NCBI RefSeq assembly: GCF_012927405.1
Contig: NZ_JABBGM010000004.1
Coordinates: 248,001-312,000 of the forward strand
Origin: Novosphingobium olei
GTDB lineage: Bacteria; Pseudomonadota; Alphaproteobacteria; Sphingomonadales; Sphingomonadaceae
Direction: 5' to 3'
DNA: 64,000 bases
Below are positions 29,868 through 38,618 of this stretch, one piece after another. A program made the position numbers and the translations under genes. Every line of letters begins with the position of its first letter. Position 1 is the stretch's first letter. The notes beneath the pieces are model-generated. The model was not told where the DNA came from. It saw only the letters and a list, made by a program, of their open reading frames with translations, and made no database searches.

Positions 29868-29892
29868 GCCATCCACCTCGCGGGTGGATGGC
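29868..29892. terminator. Hairpin between VWA and GH43 genes
   Basis: GCCATCCACC pairs perfectly with GGTGGATGGC around a 5-nt loop. ATTTTC follows on the plus strand. It could end transcripts from the convergent genes, but the T-run is short. Confidence 0.5.
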
Positions 29893-29918
29893 ATTTTCAG
29901 GACATGCGCCGCAACCAG

Positions 29919-31568
29919 TCAGGCCAGCGCGCGATAGCGGAAATTGCGGAACAGGACGCGGCCATTCGGGCCGCTGGCGAACAGCGCCGGGCGCAGGCTG
30001 AGCAGGTTGTCGACGGTATTGGCGTTGTATCCCGAGACTTCGCTCCTGACCCCGTGCCGCGTCCACGCCTTGCCATCGAGGCTGTAGTACATGGTGACGA
30101 TCTGGTCCTGATTGACGATGCGCATGTGCATCTTGCGCACCGCCGGCGCAGGCTCCGGCCAATAGGACGCCTTGCCGCCGCGATAGCTGACCATGCGGCT
30201 GCCATCGATGCCCATGCCCAGGAACAGGCGATCGTCGAACAGCAGCAGCAGGCCACCCTGCGCCCCGCCTTCGAGTTCGACTTCCACGGTGACTTCATAG
30301 GCGCGATCGCCGACCTGCTGGGTAACGACGGTGCCGTCCGACGGCCCCTTCCCCCGTGCCTGCAGCGCCAGTGCGCCATTGCCGATCGCAACGCGCGCTG
30401 CTTCGGCCGGCGCGCTGTTGTAGAGGTTCCACAAGGTGCCGAGGCGCGAAGACGCGAAATCATCAGAATGCGGCATGCCGTGCGGCACGGCCGCGCCCTT
30501 CGGCTTGGGCAGCGGCTGCGAAAGATCGCCGCCGACCGCGCGGAACCAGCCATCGGCGGTCCATTCGATCGGTTCGACCAGCGTCTGCCGCCCCAACGTG
30601 GTGAAGCCCGCTTCGTAGCCGTGATAGACCATCACCCATTGCCCGCCCGGCCCTTCGACGCAGGTGGCGTGGCCGCGCGACCACCACATCTCGTCGCGCG
30701 AACGGGTGCGCTGGATCGGGTTGTGCGGGCAGTTCTCCCACGGCCCGTGGATCGAGCGTGAGCGCGCCGCGACGATCATGTGCCCGGTCGGCGGGCCGCT
30801 GGTGCCGCCCACGGCGTTGACCAGGTAGAACCAGTCGCCCCGCCGGAACAGCTTGGGCCCCTCTGGCGAAAAGGCTTCGGTGATCCAGTCGTCGGGATAG
30901 TGCCACGCCTTGTAGGCATCTTCTACCGGGCCCGCCGTGGCGAGGCCATCGGGGGTCAGGCGCACGCGCTTGCCGTCGTTGAAGAACAGGTAGCGATGGC
31001 CGTCTTCGCCCACGACATGGCCGGGATCGATCAGGCCGCCGATCTTCAGGTCGATGGGATCGCTCCACGGCCCCGCCATCGACGGCGCGTGGATGACATA
31101 GGTGTTGGCAAAGCTTGGCAGGTCGGGCGACCAGGGCGCCTTCATGAAGGGAATGTAGATAAAATAGCGCCCGTCGTGCTTCGCGATATCGACCGCGAAG
31201 ACGGTGCCCAGCGGCTTGGCCAGTGCCGGGCCGAGCGGGCGCCAGTTCACCAGATCGCGCGAATGCCAGATGAGCAGGCCGGGCGCGGAATCGAACGACG
31301 AATGCGTCATGTAATAATCGTCGCCGTCCTTGAGCACGGACGGATCGGGATAGTCGCCCGACAGCACGGGATTGAGGAAGCGCCCATCGCCCAGATCGGC
31401 AATCCGCTGGCCTTCGATGCCACGGCGCCATTGCGGCGCGGCGTCGGTTGCGGTCGCGCACCGGGCCGCCGGGACCGTCGCCCTGGGCAGCGTGCGCGCA
31501 GTGGCGCTACCGCCTGCTGCCAAGGCTCCCAAGGCAGTCAGCTTGAGGGCCGATCGGCGCGATTCCAT
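29919..31568 (-). CDS. Glycoside hydrolase family 43 protein, Tat-exported
   Basis: A 549-residue secreted glycosidase, probably acting on arabinose- or xylose-containing plant polysaccharides. The N-terminus ESRRSALKLTALGALAAGG is a twin-arginine signal. The five-bladed propeller starts with NPVLSGDYPDPSVLKDGDDYY, holding the general-base Asp. ITEAFSPEGPKLF carries the likely acid Glu. From about residue 370 there is a C-terminal beta-sandwich, as in long GH43 enzymes. The start region carries an AT-rich inverted repeat. Confidence 0.9.
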   Translation of the reverse strand: MESRRSALKLTALGALAAGGSATARTLPRATVPAARCATATDAAPQWRRGIEGQRIADLGDGRFLNPVLSGDYPDPSVLKDGDDYYMTHSSFDSAPGLLIWHSRDLVNWRPLGPALAKPLGTVFAVDIAKHDGRYFIYIPFMKAPWSPDLPSFANTYVIHAPSMAGPWSDPIDLKIGGLIDPGHVVGEDGHRYLFFNDGKRVRLTPDGLATAGPVEDAYKAWHYPDDWITEAFSPEGPKLFRRGDWFYLVNAVGGTSGPPTGHMIVAARSRSIHGPWENCPHNPIQRTRSRDEMWWSRGHATCVEGPGGQWVMVYHGYEAGFTTLGRQTLVEPIEWTADGWFRAVGGDLSQPLPKPKGAAVPHGMPHSDDFASSRLGTLWNLYNSAPAEAARVAIGNGALALQARGKGPSDGTVVTQQVGDRAYEVTVEVELEGGAQGGLLLLFDDRLFLGMGIDGSRMVSYRGGKASYWPEPAPAVRKMHMRIVNQDQIVTMYYSLDGKAWTRHGVRSEVSGYNANTVDNLLSLRPALFASGPNGRVLFRNFRYRALA

Positions 31569-31585
31569 GCAACTTCTCCCGATTA

Positions 31586-31603
31586 TTAGAATGTTTGCTC
31601 TAA
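31586..31603. promoter_or_regulatory. TTAGA-N8-TCTAA inverted repeat upstream of GH43 gene
   Basis: An AT-rich 18-bp inverted repeat lies 18 bp before the GH43 start codon, in otherwise GC-rich DNA. It could be an operator for a sugar-responsive regulator; no regulator gene is adjacent. Confidence 0.35.
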
Positions 31604-31649
31604 TTTAGGGAGCGTGTGCAGGCAAGACGTTTGGCGGGGCCTTGCCGCC

Positions 31650-32852
31650 TCAATAAAGCAGATGCGGCCGACGCGCCTCGATCCACGCCGCTTCGTCGGG
31701 CGTGGCGATCGCGTCGAGGTCGGCGGCGGTGGTGGCAGGGTTGTCGACCCATTCCCGCAAGGCGGGGCCGCCGTTGATCACGTCGATGGCGAGCTTGTCG
31801 AACACGTACTCGTACGGGAAATCGCGCCACAGCGGGTAGTCCGGATAGAGCCGCCGGATCGCCTTGAACGCCAGCGCCTGGAACCGCCACGGGCGGAAGG
31901 CGTGGTGGTCATAGAAGCGGCCCTCGGCATGGACCATCAGCGCACTGCACAGCGACTTCGCGTGCTTGTGGAAGGTGGGCTCGAACCAGCATTCGCGGAT
32001 CGCGGCGCCTTCCATCCACTGCGGGGCGAACGTGCGCATCTCGGCCAGCACGGCCTTGGCGTCGATATCGGGCGCGCCGAACAGCACTTCGAGCGGGCGG
32101 GTGGTGCCTCGCCCTTCCGAAACGGTCGCGCCTTCGATCATCACCGTGCCGGCATAGGCGCGCGCCATGTTGAGGCTGGCGGCGTTGGGCGACGGGTTGA
32201 CCCAGATGCGGCTTTCGGGCCAGCCGAAACCGGGGCCGCTTTCGGGCTGCCAGCCCTCCATCGCGATCACGCGGTAATCGACATCGAGCTTGAAGTGATC
32301 GACGAACCAGTGGCCCATCTCACCCAGCGTCAGCCCGTGGCGCATCGGCATGGGCCCGGCGCCCACGAAGCTTTCCCAGCCGGGCAGCAGCGTGGTGCCT
32401 TCGACGGGGCGGCCGGCAGGATTGGGCCGATCGAGCACCCAGACCGCCTTGCCCGTGCCTGATGCGGCTTCGAGCAGGTAGAGCAGCGTGGTGACGAAGG
32501 TGTAGATGCGGCAGCCCAGGTCCTGCAGATCGAACAGGAAGACGTCGGCGCTGTCCATCATCCGCGCGGTGGGGCGGCGGACTTCGCCATAAAGGCTGAA
32601 CACCGGGATGCCGTAGACGGGATCGAGCTCGTCGGCGGTTTCGACCATGTTGTCCTGCTTGTCCCCCTTCAGCCCGTGCTGCGGGCCGAAGGCGGCGGTC
32701 AGGTTCACGTCGGGCAGGCCGGCCAGCGCATCGAGCGAATGGACCAGGTCTTCGGTGACCGAAGCGGGATGCGCGACAAGCGCGATGCGGCGGCCGGCGA
32801 GCGGGGCGCGCAAGGTGGGGTCCGCCAGCAGGCGATCGATACCGAACTTCAT
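31650..32852 (-). CDS. DUF1343 / NamZ-like exo-beta-N-acetylmuramidase
   Basis: A 400-residue protein of the DUF1343 family, whose characterised member NamZ removes terminal N-acetylmuramic acid from peptidoglycan fragments. Family blocks seen include RIALVAHPASVT, AAFGPQHGLKGDKQDNM, FDLQDLGCRIYTFVTTLLYL and VLDRPNPAGR. ATG at 32852 overlaps the stop of the DOMON-like gene by four bases (ATGA). No signal peptide is seen, although many relatives are exported, so it may act on imported wall fragments. Confidence 0.9.
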   Translation of the reverse strand: MKFGIDRLLADPTLRAPLAGRRIALVAHPASVTEDLVHSLDALAGLPDVNLTAAFGPQHGLKGDKQDNMVETADELDPVYGIPVFSLYGEVRRPTARMMDSADVFLFDLQDLGCRIYTFVTTLLYLLEAASGTGKAVWVLDRPNPAGRPVEGTTLLPGWESFVGAGPMPMRHGLTLGEMGHWFVDHFKLDVDYRVIAMEGWQPESGPGFGWPESRIWVNPSPNAASLNMARAYAGTVMIEGATVSEGRGTTRPLEVLFGAPDIDAKAVLAEMRTFAPQWMEGAAIRECWFEPTFHKHAKSLCSALMVHAEGRFYDHHAFRPWRFQALAFKAIRRLYPDYPLWRDFPYEYVFDKLAIDVINGGPALREWVDNPATTAADLDAIATPDEAAWIEARRPHLLY

Positions 32853-33379
32853 GGGCCGCTGGGTGCCGTAAGGTGGCCGTGGAAGCAAGCCGGGTCGTGG
32901 AAGTCGGGCGCCTCGCCTCCGTGGGCCATCGCCCAGTAGGACTTGTGACCGCCCTCCTCCTCGATCACCGCGGTCAGGCCATAGCGCGCCGGCAGCGGCG
33001 GCAGCGCGCTTGCCGGCAGCACGGCATCGAAGATCAGCACGTTCTGCCCCCGGCGCGGGGTGCACGTCGGCTGGGGCGCCACCGGCCGATCGGCCATGCC
33101 GGCGCGCACGTCGGCAAAGGAATAGGCGGCCCAGCGCTCGGACGGGCTGAAGTTGAATTCGGCATAGGCCGGGGCATCGGCCCCTTGCACGAACAGTTCG
33201 AAGCAGGTCGCCTGCCACAGCCCGTCGGCGCGGCGCTTGCCCGCGAACGGCGGCACGACCAGCGCGGCGGTGCCATCGACGCGCCAGCGAATGCTGAGCC
33301 AGTTGGCATCGAACCCGATGATCCGCGCGGAAACCGCCGTGACCTGCAGCGGGGGGCGTGCCGGGTGGTGGATCAGCAT
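32849..33379 (-). CDS. DOMON-like domain protein
   Basis: A 176-residue beta-rich protein. Conserved stretches are LWQATCFELFVQ, YAEFNFSPSERWAAYSF and LTAVIEEEGGHKSYWAM, which match the DOMON-like domain proteins found beside DUF1343 genes in sphingomonads. These may bind sugar or haem. It is translationally coupled to the muramidase gene. No cofactor ligand can be assigned with confidence. Confidence 0.82.
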   Translation of the reverse strand: MLIHHPARPPLQVTAVSARIIGFDANWLSIRWRVDGTAALVVPPFAGKRRADGLWQATCFELFVQGADAPAYAEFNFSPSERWAAYSFADVRAGMADRPVAPQPTCTPRRGQNVLIFDAVLPASALPPLPARYGLTAVIEEEGGHKSYWAMAHGGEAPDFHDPACFHGHLTAPSGP

Positions 33380-33425
33380 GGCAAGGGCTCCGTGGCGCAG
33401 GGGAAGGACGGAAGGGGGAAGGACG

Positions 33426-34094
33426 GCCCTTCGACAAGCTCAGGGCGGGCGGTGTCTGGGAGAACAGTCATCCCTTCCCCCTCTGTGCTAATCCGACACA
33501 ACCCAACGCGACCCCCCCTCCGTCCGTGCTACTCCGCCACAACCCAACGCTATCCCTCCTCCGTCCGTGCTGAGCTTGTCGAAGCACCGTCCTTCTTCGG
33601 GGCGCCCCACGCACGGCCTGCCCCTTCCCCCGTCCGTGCTGAGCTTGTCGAAGCACTGCCCTTGTTCTTCGCGAGGTCTGAAATCCGCACCCAATCCCCG
33701 CGGATCAGCGCAAGCTTCTTCGCCCGCGACCAGCCCTTGATCTGCCGTTCGGCGGCCTTCGCCTCGTCGCGCGTTGAGAATTGCTCGGACCAGACCAGGT
33801 CGACCGGCAAGTGGTCGCGCGTAAACCCGGGGATCGCACCGCTGGTGTGCTCTGCGATGCGGCGCTCGAGATCGTCGGTCTGCCCGACATAGAACGCGCC
33901 GCCCCGGCAGTGGAGCATGTAGGCCCAGAACCCCATGCCCGCACGCTAGGAAAAGGGCAGCCCTTCGACAAGCTCAGGGCAGACGGATATTGACGGACCG
34001 GTTCCCCTCCCAAGCCATAACGCGCCTGTCGAAACGTCAACCACTCCCCCGCAACGCTTGCCCTACCCCGCCCGTGCTGAGCCTGTCGAAGCAC
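33426..34094. repeat. Cluster of five 21-bp REP-like palindromes
   Basis: Copies of GCCCTTCGACAAGCTCAGGGC or its reverse form GTGCTGAGCTTGTCGAAGCAC occur at 33426-33446, 33567-33587, 33636-33656, 33960-33980 and 34074-34094. The central CTTCGACAAGCTCAG is constant while the outer bases vary in a paired way. Two copies lie inside the 3' end of the GIY-YIG reading frame. Confidence 0.8.
33550..33936 (-). CDS. GIY-YIG family nuclease-like protein with REP-encoded tail
   Basis: A small GIY-YIG protein of the YhbQ type. The core (residues about 1-88) has WAYMLHCRGGAFYVGQTDDLERRIAEH, where GIY-YIG is altered to YML-YVG, and SEQFSTRDEAKAAERQIKGW. After SDLAKNKG the frame runs through two REP palindromes, giving two ASTSSART segments (one followed by GEG, one by EEG) before a stop at 33550. 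Normal relatives end near residue 90, so the last 40 residues appear to be repeat-derived. Confidence 0.85.
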   Translation of the reverse strand: MGFWAYMLHCRGGAFYVGQTDDLERRIAEHTSGAIPGFTRDHLPVDLVWSEQFSTRDEAKAAERQIKGWSRAKKLALIRGDWVRISDLAKNKGSASTSSARTGEGAGRAWGAPKKDGASTSSARTEEG

Positions 34095-34195
34095 CGAACT
34101 TCACTTTCCGCCAAGGCATCAGCCGAAGTCCCGCCGCCGGGTTCATTTCGCGCAGCAGCCGTGCTAGGCGCGCCGCCACCAGAAAGAAGGCCGCG

Positions 34196-35425
34196 ATGAC
34201 CCAATACCAGTCGACCCTGCTCCGCCTGCTCGAAGAGCGTGGCTACATCCACCAGCTGACCGATGCCGAAGGGCTCGACAAGCTGGCGAGCGCGGGCGTG
34301 GTTCCGGGCTATATCGGCTTCGACGCCACCGCGCCATCGCTGCACGTGGGCTCGCTCGTGCAGATCATGATGCTGCGCCGCCTGCAGCAGGCCGGGCACA
34401 AGCCGGTGGTGCTGATGGGTGGCGGCACCACGCGGATCGGCGATCCGACCGGGCGCGACGAAAGCCGCAAGATGCTGTCGGACCAGACGATCGAGGACAA
34501 CATCGCCTCGATCAAGCGGGTATTCGAAAAGCTGCTGACTTTCGGCGAGGGGCCGACCGACGCCGTCATGGTCAACAACCACGACTGGCTGGGCAAGCTG
34601 GGTTACATCGAGCTGCTGCAGGAAGTCGGCACGCACTTCACCGTCAACCGGATGCTGACGTTCGATTCGGTCAAGCTGCGGCTCGATCGCGAACAGCCGA
34701 TGACGTTCCTCGAATTCAACTACATGATCCTGCAGGGGTACGACTTCCGCCACCTGAACAAGGCGATGGACGTGCGGCTGCAGATGGGCGGCTCCGACCA
34801 GTGGGGCAACATCGTCAACGGCATCGAACTGACCCGCCGCAAGGATGGCAAGGAAGTGTTCGGCCTGACCACGCCGCTGCTGACCACCGCCGATGGCAAG
34901 AAGATGGGCAAGACCGCCGCCGGTGCGGTGTGGCTCAACGAAGATGCCCTGCCCGCCTGGGACTTCTGGCAGTACTGGCGCAATGCCGATGACCGCGACG
35001 TGGGCAAGTTCCTGCGCTTGTTCACCGACCTGCCGCTCGACGAGATCGCCCGGCTGGAAGCGCTTGAGGGCAGCGAGATCAACGCCGCCAAGGTGGTGCT
35101 GGCGAACGAAGTGACGCGGCTGGTGCGCGGCGAAGAAGCGGCCAGGGCGGCCGAAGCCACCGCGGCGGCGACCTTTGCCGGCGGGGGCCTGGGCGAGGAC
35201 TTGCCAAGCCTGGTCGTTTCGGATGCAGATGTATCCATTGTCGATGCGCTGGTCGGGCTGGGCTTTGCCGGCAGCCGGGGCGAAGCCAAGCGGCTGGTGG
35301 CCGGCGGCGGCGCGCGCGTCGACGGGATTGCGGTGACCGATGATTCGCATCGCATCGTCATGGGCGAAAACGAAATTCGCATTTCGTCCGGAAAGAAGAA
35401 GCACGGGGTGCTGCGCAGCCGTTAA
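34196..35425 (+). CDS. tyrS: Tyrosyl-tRNA synthetase
   Basis: Charges tRNA-Tyr. The 409-residue class I enzyme has the HIGH-equivalent SLHVGSLVQ (about 43-51), the tyrosine-binding [10 protein letters not shown], and the KMSKS-equivalent KKMGKT (about 234-239). A C-terminal S4 RNA-binding domain begins near residue 345. ATG at 34196 follows AGAAGG. The frame is open upstream through a REP palindrome, but that part is not protein-like. Confidence 0.97.
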   Translation: MTQYQSTLLRLLEERGYIHQLTDAEGLDKLASAGVVPGYIGFDATAPSLHVGSLVQIMMLRRLQQAGHKPVVLMGGGTTRIGDPTGRDESRKMLSDQTIEDNIASIKRVFEKLLTFGEGPTDAVMVNNHDWLGKLGYIELLQEVGTHFTVNRMLTFDSVKLRLDREQPMTFLEFNYMILQGYDFRHLNKAMDVRLQMGGSDQWGNIVNGIELTRRKDGKEVFGLTTPLLTTADGKKMGKTAAGAVWLNEDALPAWDFWQYWRNADDRDVGKFLRLFTDLPLDEIARLEALEGSEINAAKVVLANEVTRLVRGEEAARAAEATAAATFAGGGLGEDLPSLVVSDADVSIVDALVGLGFAGSRGEAKRLVAGGGARVDGIAVTDDSHRIVMGENEIRISSGKKKHGVLRSR

Positions 35426-35544
35426 CGGAAGAATTCTGCCGTACCCCGGCAACGGACCGGCTTAAACGTGCCGACCCCTTTACGAAATATAAGCCAATCC
35501 GGATCAAAACCTTGCTGATCAACTGACACCGGCAAGGAGGAAAG

Positions 35545-35883
35545 ATGTCCGGAGGAGCTCAGCTTTCCGTCACCGACCAGCGCCGCGCCGCGCGGCATCC
35601 GGTGAACCTGCCCGTGATCGGCGAGCACCGGCAGCTCGGCGATGTGATGCTGACGATCGTCAACATCTCGTCGACGGGCTTCATGACCAGCGGCGCGATC
35701 GAACTGGGGCGCGGCGAACGCGTCACCATTCGCCTGCAAGTGATCGGGCGGATCGAGGCGTTCCTGGTGTGGAACGACGGCGAACGCGCCGGTTTCCAGT
35801 TCGAGCGAATCGTCCGGCAGGACGATTTCATCAAGCTGATCAAGGCGTTGCAGCCCAATCCCAGGCTGCGCCAGAGCCGCTGA
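35545..35883 (+). CDS. PilZ domain protein
   Basis: A 112-residue single-domain PilZ protein, a likely c-di-GMP receptor. The RxxxR motif is in DQRRAARHPVNLPV (about residues 10-20), and the second motif is NISSTGF (about 38-44). GERVTIRLQV and AGFQFERI complete the barrel. A GGAGGAAAG ribosome binding site precedes the start. No cyclase or flagellar gene is adjacent, so its partner is unknown. Confidence 0.9.
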   Translation: MSGGAQLSVTDQRRAARHPVNLPVIGEHRQLGDVMLTIVNISSTGFMTSGAIELGRGERVTIRLQVIGRIEAFLVWNDGERAGFQFERIVRQDDFIKLIKALQPNPRLRQSR

Positions 35884-35956
35884 CGGAACAGGACCTGAAG
35901 ACGACGCGCCGCGCGGCAGGGGCAGGAATGCCCTTGTTGCGCGGTTCGTCGATCAG

Positions 35957-35979
35957 GTGTTGATATATTATATCATCAC
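35957..35979. promoter_or_regulatory. 23-bp palindrome, predicted Zur box
   Basis: GTGT-TGATATATTATATCA-TCAC is a palindrome with a single mismatched pair; the inner 15 bp (35961-35975) are perfect. AT-rich TATA-TTATA palindromes are typical of Zur operators in proteobacteria. It lies about 40 bp before the predicted start of a ZnuD-like receptor. Confidence 0.6.
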
Positions 35980-36019
35980 GCTAAGCAGCATCCGCAGAAA
36001 CAAACAGCGGGTTGCAACC

Positions 36020-38191
36020 TTGAACGCTCTCTCCCCCCTTCCCCGTCGCTCCGCCCCCTCCCAGACGCTGCGCAGCGCGCTGCTTGCGGGATTTGCCGCC
36101 GGCGGTCTGTTCGGCGTGACGCCGGCGCTCGCCGCCGAGGCGGACGCGCCTGCCCCCGCCCCGACCAGCGGCGATACCGAAGCGCACGCCGATCCGGCCA
36201 CGCCCGACGATGCCGGCCACCCGCCGATCATCGTGTCGGGCCGCCTGATAAGCGGCGATCGCGACACGATCTCGGCCCCGGTGGTGCTGACCGGCGATGC
36301 CTTGGCCCGCAACGTCGCGCCGCAGATCGGCACGATGCTGGCCAAGCTGCCCGGCGTTTCGACCAGCGGCTTTGCCCCCGGCGCCAGCCGTCCGGTGCTG
36401 CGCGGCTTCGACGGCCCGCGCGTGCAGGTGCTGACCGACGGCATCGGCTCGCTCGACGCGGCATCGGTTTCGGCCGACCACGGCGTCGCGCTCGATACGC
36501 TGAACGTCGACCACATCGACGTGCTCCACGGCCCCGCCGTGCTGCTTTATGCGAGCGATCCCGCCGGCGGCGCGGTCAACGCGATCGACAAGCGCATTCC
36601 GCGCAGCGTGCCCGACAAGACGATCTCGCTCACGGCGCTCGGCTCCTATGGCACCGCGGCCGATGCGGTGAACCTGGGCGCCGCGGCGGACGTTGTCATC
36701 GCGCCGCGCCTCGTGGCGCATGTCGATGGCAGCTACAACCACGCGGGCGACCTGCGCATCGGCGGCTATGCGCTGTCGCCGCAGCTGCGCGCGCAGACGC
36801 TGGCCTCTGCAGCAGACCTTGCCGCCGATGGCGATCAGGCCGGGGCGGACCAGCTGACGACGCAGGCCAACCAGCGCGGCCGGCTGAGCAATTCGTGGGC
36901 CAAGGGCTATACCTTCGGCGGGGGCCTGGCCTTCATCGACGATGGCGGCAGCATCGGCATTTCGGTGCAGCGCCTTGCCAGCGACTACGGCATTCCGCCG
37001 CGCCCGGCGGTGGGCGATTCCGACCCCGTCTCGCTGTCGCTGCGCCAGACGCGCTATGACCTGCGCGCCAGCCTCAACGCCACCGGCTTCCTCGACCGGA
37101 TCGACCTGCGCGCGGCTTATGGCGATTACACCCACGCCGAACTGGACGCGGGCGTCCCCGCAACGCGCTTCTTTAACAAGGCGATCGAAAGCCGGCTCGA
37201 CCTGGTGCAGGCAAGGCACGGCGCCTGGAGCGGCCAGAGCGGCGTGCAGGTTTCAACCCGCAAGCTGACCGTGGTCGGCGACGAGCGGCTTATCCCCGAC
37301 ACCAATACCGATCGCTTCGCCGCCTTCACGCGCCAGCAACTGAAGCTCGGCACGGTCGATCTGGAAGGCACCGCGCGCTACGAGCACACCGCCGTCGCCA
37401 CGATCGACGGGACGCAGCGCAGCAGCTTCAACCAGTATTCGGGCGGCATCGGCCTTGCCTGGCATCCGGTCGAAAGCCTGACGCTCAGCCTTTCGGCGGC
37501 GCACGGCGAACGCGCGCCGACATCGGAAGAGCTGTACATCGACGGCATCCACGATGCGACGCAGTCCTACGAGCGCGGCAACCCCGGCTTCCGCAAGGAG
37601 CGTTCGAACACGGTCGAAGCCGGCGCACGCTTCCACGGCGAACGCTTCGCCGCGGCGGTCACCGCCTATGCCACCGATTTCAAGGACTACATCGCGCCGC
37701 TGCCCACCGGCGAGCTGATCGAAGGCTACCCGGTCTACCAGTTCACGCAGGTGCCGGCGAAGTTCCGCGGCATCGAGGCCGAAGCATCGGCCAAGGCGCT
37801 GCAGTGGGACAATGGCAGTTCGGTCAGCATCGATGGCAGCGTCGATTACGTCCACGCCAGCCTGACCGGCCTTGGCGCCGCACCGCGCATTCCACCGTTG
37901 CGGGTGCGTGGCGGCATCGAGTTCGATTCCGACATGTTCGACGCGCGGGCCGAAGTGGTGCGCAACGCCGCGCAGAACCGCGTGGCCGCGAACGAGAACC
38001 CGGTGGGCGGCTTCACGCTGGTCAACGCCAGCCTGACCTGGCGCCCCAAGGGCAAGGACGGCCCGCTGTCGCTGATCCTGTCGGGCGACAACCTGCTCGA
38101 CGTCTCGGGCCGCCTCGCCACTTCCGAAACCCGCGACTTCGTGCCGATTGCCGGGCGCGACGTGCGGATCACGGTGTCGCTGAAGATCTGA
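36020..38191 (+). CDS. TonB-dependent receptor, ZnuD-like (zinc uptake)
   Basis: A 723-residue outer-membrane receptor. After a signal peptide ending ALAAEA, the plug has RLPGVS-like LAKLPGVSTSGFAPGASRP, VLRGFDGPRVQVLTDGIGS and VDHIDVLHGPAVLLYASD. This spacing is close to the zinc receptor ZnuD rather than siderophore receptors. The barrel ends RDVRITVSLKI. The frame opens with GTG at 35957 inside the palindrome, so TTG at 36020 was preferred: it gives a normal signal peptide, though its ribosome binding site is weak. Regulation by zinc through Zur is inferred. Confidence 0.85.
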   Translation: MNALSPLPRRSAPSQTLRSALLAGFAAGGLFGVTPALAAEADAPAPAPTSGDTEAHADPATPDDAGHPPIIVSGRLISGDRDTISAPVVLTGDALARNVAPQIGTMLAKLPGVSTSGFAPGASRPVLRGFDGPRVQVLTDGIGSLDAASVSADHGVALDTLNVDHIDVLHGPAVLLYASDPAGGAVNAIDKRIPRSVPDKTISLTALGSYGTAADAVNLGAAADVVIAPRLVAHVDGSYNHAGDLRIGGYALSPQLRAQTLASAADLAADGDQAGADQLTTQANQRGRLSNSWAKGYTFGGGLAFIDDGGSIGISVQRLASDYGIPPRPAVGDSDPVSLSLRQTRYDLRASLNATGFLDRIDLRAAYGDYTHAELDAGVPATRFFNKAIESRLDLVQARHGAWSGQSGVQVSTRKLTVVGDERLIPDTNTDRFAAFTRQQLKLGTVDLEGTARYEHTAVATIDGTQRSSFNQYSGGIGLAWHPVESLTLSLSAAHGERAPTSEELYIDGIHDATQSYERGNPGFRKERSNTVEAGARFHGERFAAAVTAYATDFKDYIAPLPTGELIEGYPVYQFTQVPAKFRGIEAEASAKALQWDNGSSVSIDGSVDYVHASLTGLGAAPRIPPLRVRGGIEFDSDMFDARAEVVRNAAQNRVAANENPVGGFTLVNASLTWRPKGKDGPLSLILSGDNLLDVSGRLATSETRDFVPIAGRDVRITVSLKI

Positions 38192-38223
38192 CGAGCATTT
38201 CGCGCGCTCGGAAGAAAAGGGCG

Positions 38224-38441
38224 ATCCATCGACAAGCTCAGGATGGGCGGGGGTAAGGCGTGGCGCCCACCTCCGCCCGCACCATAGCGTCATCCCAGCG
38301 AAGGCTGGGATCGCTGGCCAGCAAGCGCCTCCCAACCGTTCCGCAAACCGAGAGCGATGCCAGCCTACGCTGGCATGACGACTCCAGAAGGCAAACTCAC
38401 CCCACACCCCCACACCGCCTGCCCTGAGCCTGTCGAAGGGC
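38224..38441. repeat. Second REP cluster, two families
   Basis: ATCCATCGACAAGCTCAGGAT (38224-38244) and GCCCTGAGCCTGTCGAAGGGC (38421-38441) belong to the 21-bp family of 33.4-34.1 kb. CGTCATCCCAGCGAAGGCTGGGATC (38288-38312) and the inverted relative GATGCCAGCCTACGCTGGCATGACG (38356-38380) are a second family. Confidence 0.75.
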
Positions 38442-38583
38442 CGCCCTTGTTCTCCCAAGCGCAACAGCGAGACAGCACGCAGCACCTCCCCAAAGCGCTT
38501 GACCAGCGCCGGAAGACGTCCCGGGAGCGCGAGGGGGTGACCCCCTCGCATCTGCTCTGTTCTCTGGCCTTCCCCCACCAAAC

Positions 38584-38612
38584 TTGACAAAACGTACCAT
38601 ATAGGTTATACG
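38584..38612 (+). promoter_or_regulatory. Near-consensus sigma-70-like promoter with no gene behind it
   Basis: TTGACA (38584-38589) is followed after 17 bp by TATACG (38607-38612), or after 16 bp by TTATAC. The surrounding DNA is AT-rich compared with its neighbours. The predicted start is near 38619, and no credible protein gene follows for 600 bp. Confidence 0.65.
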
Positions 38613-38618
38613 CCACCC

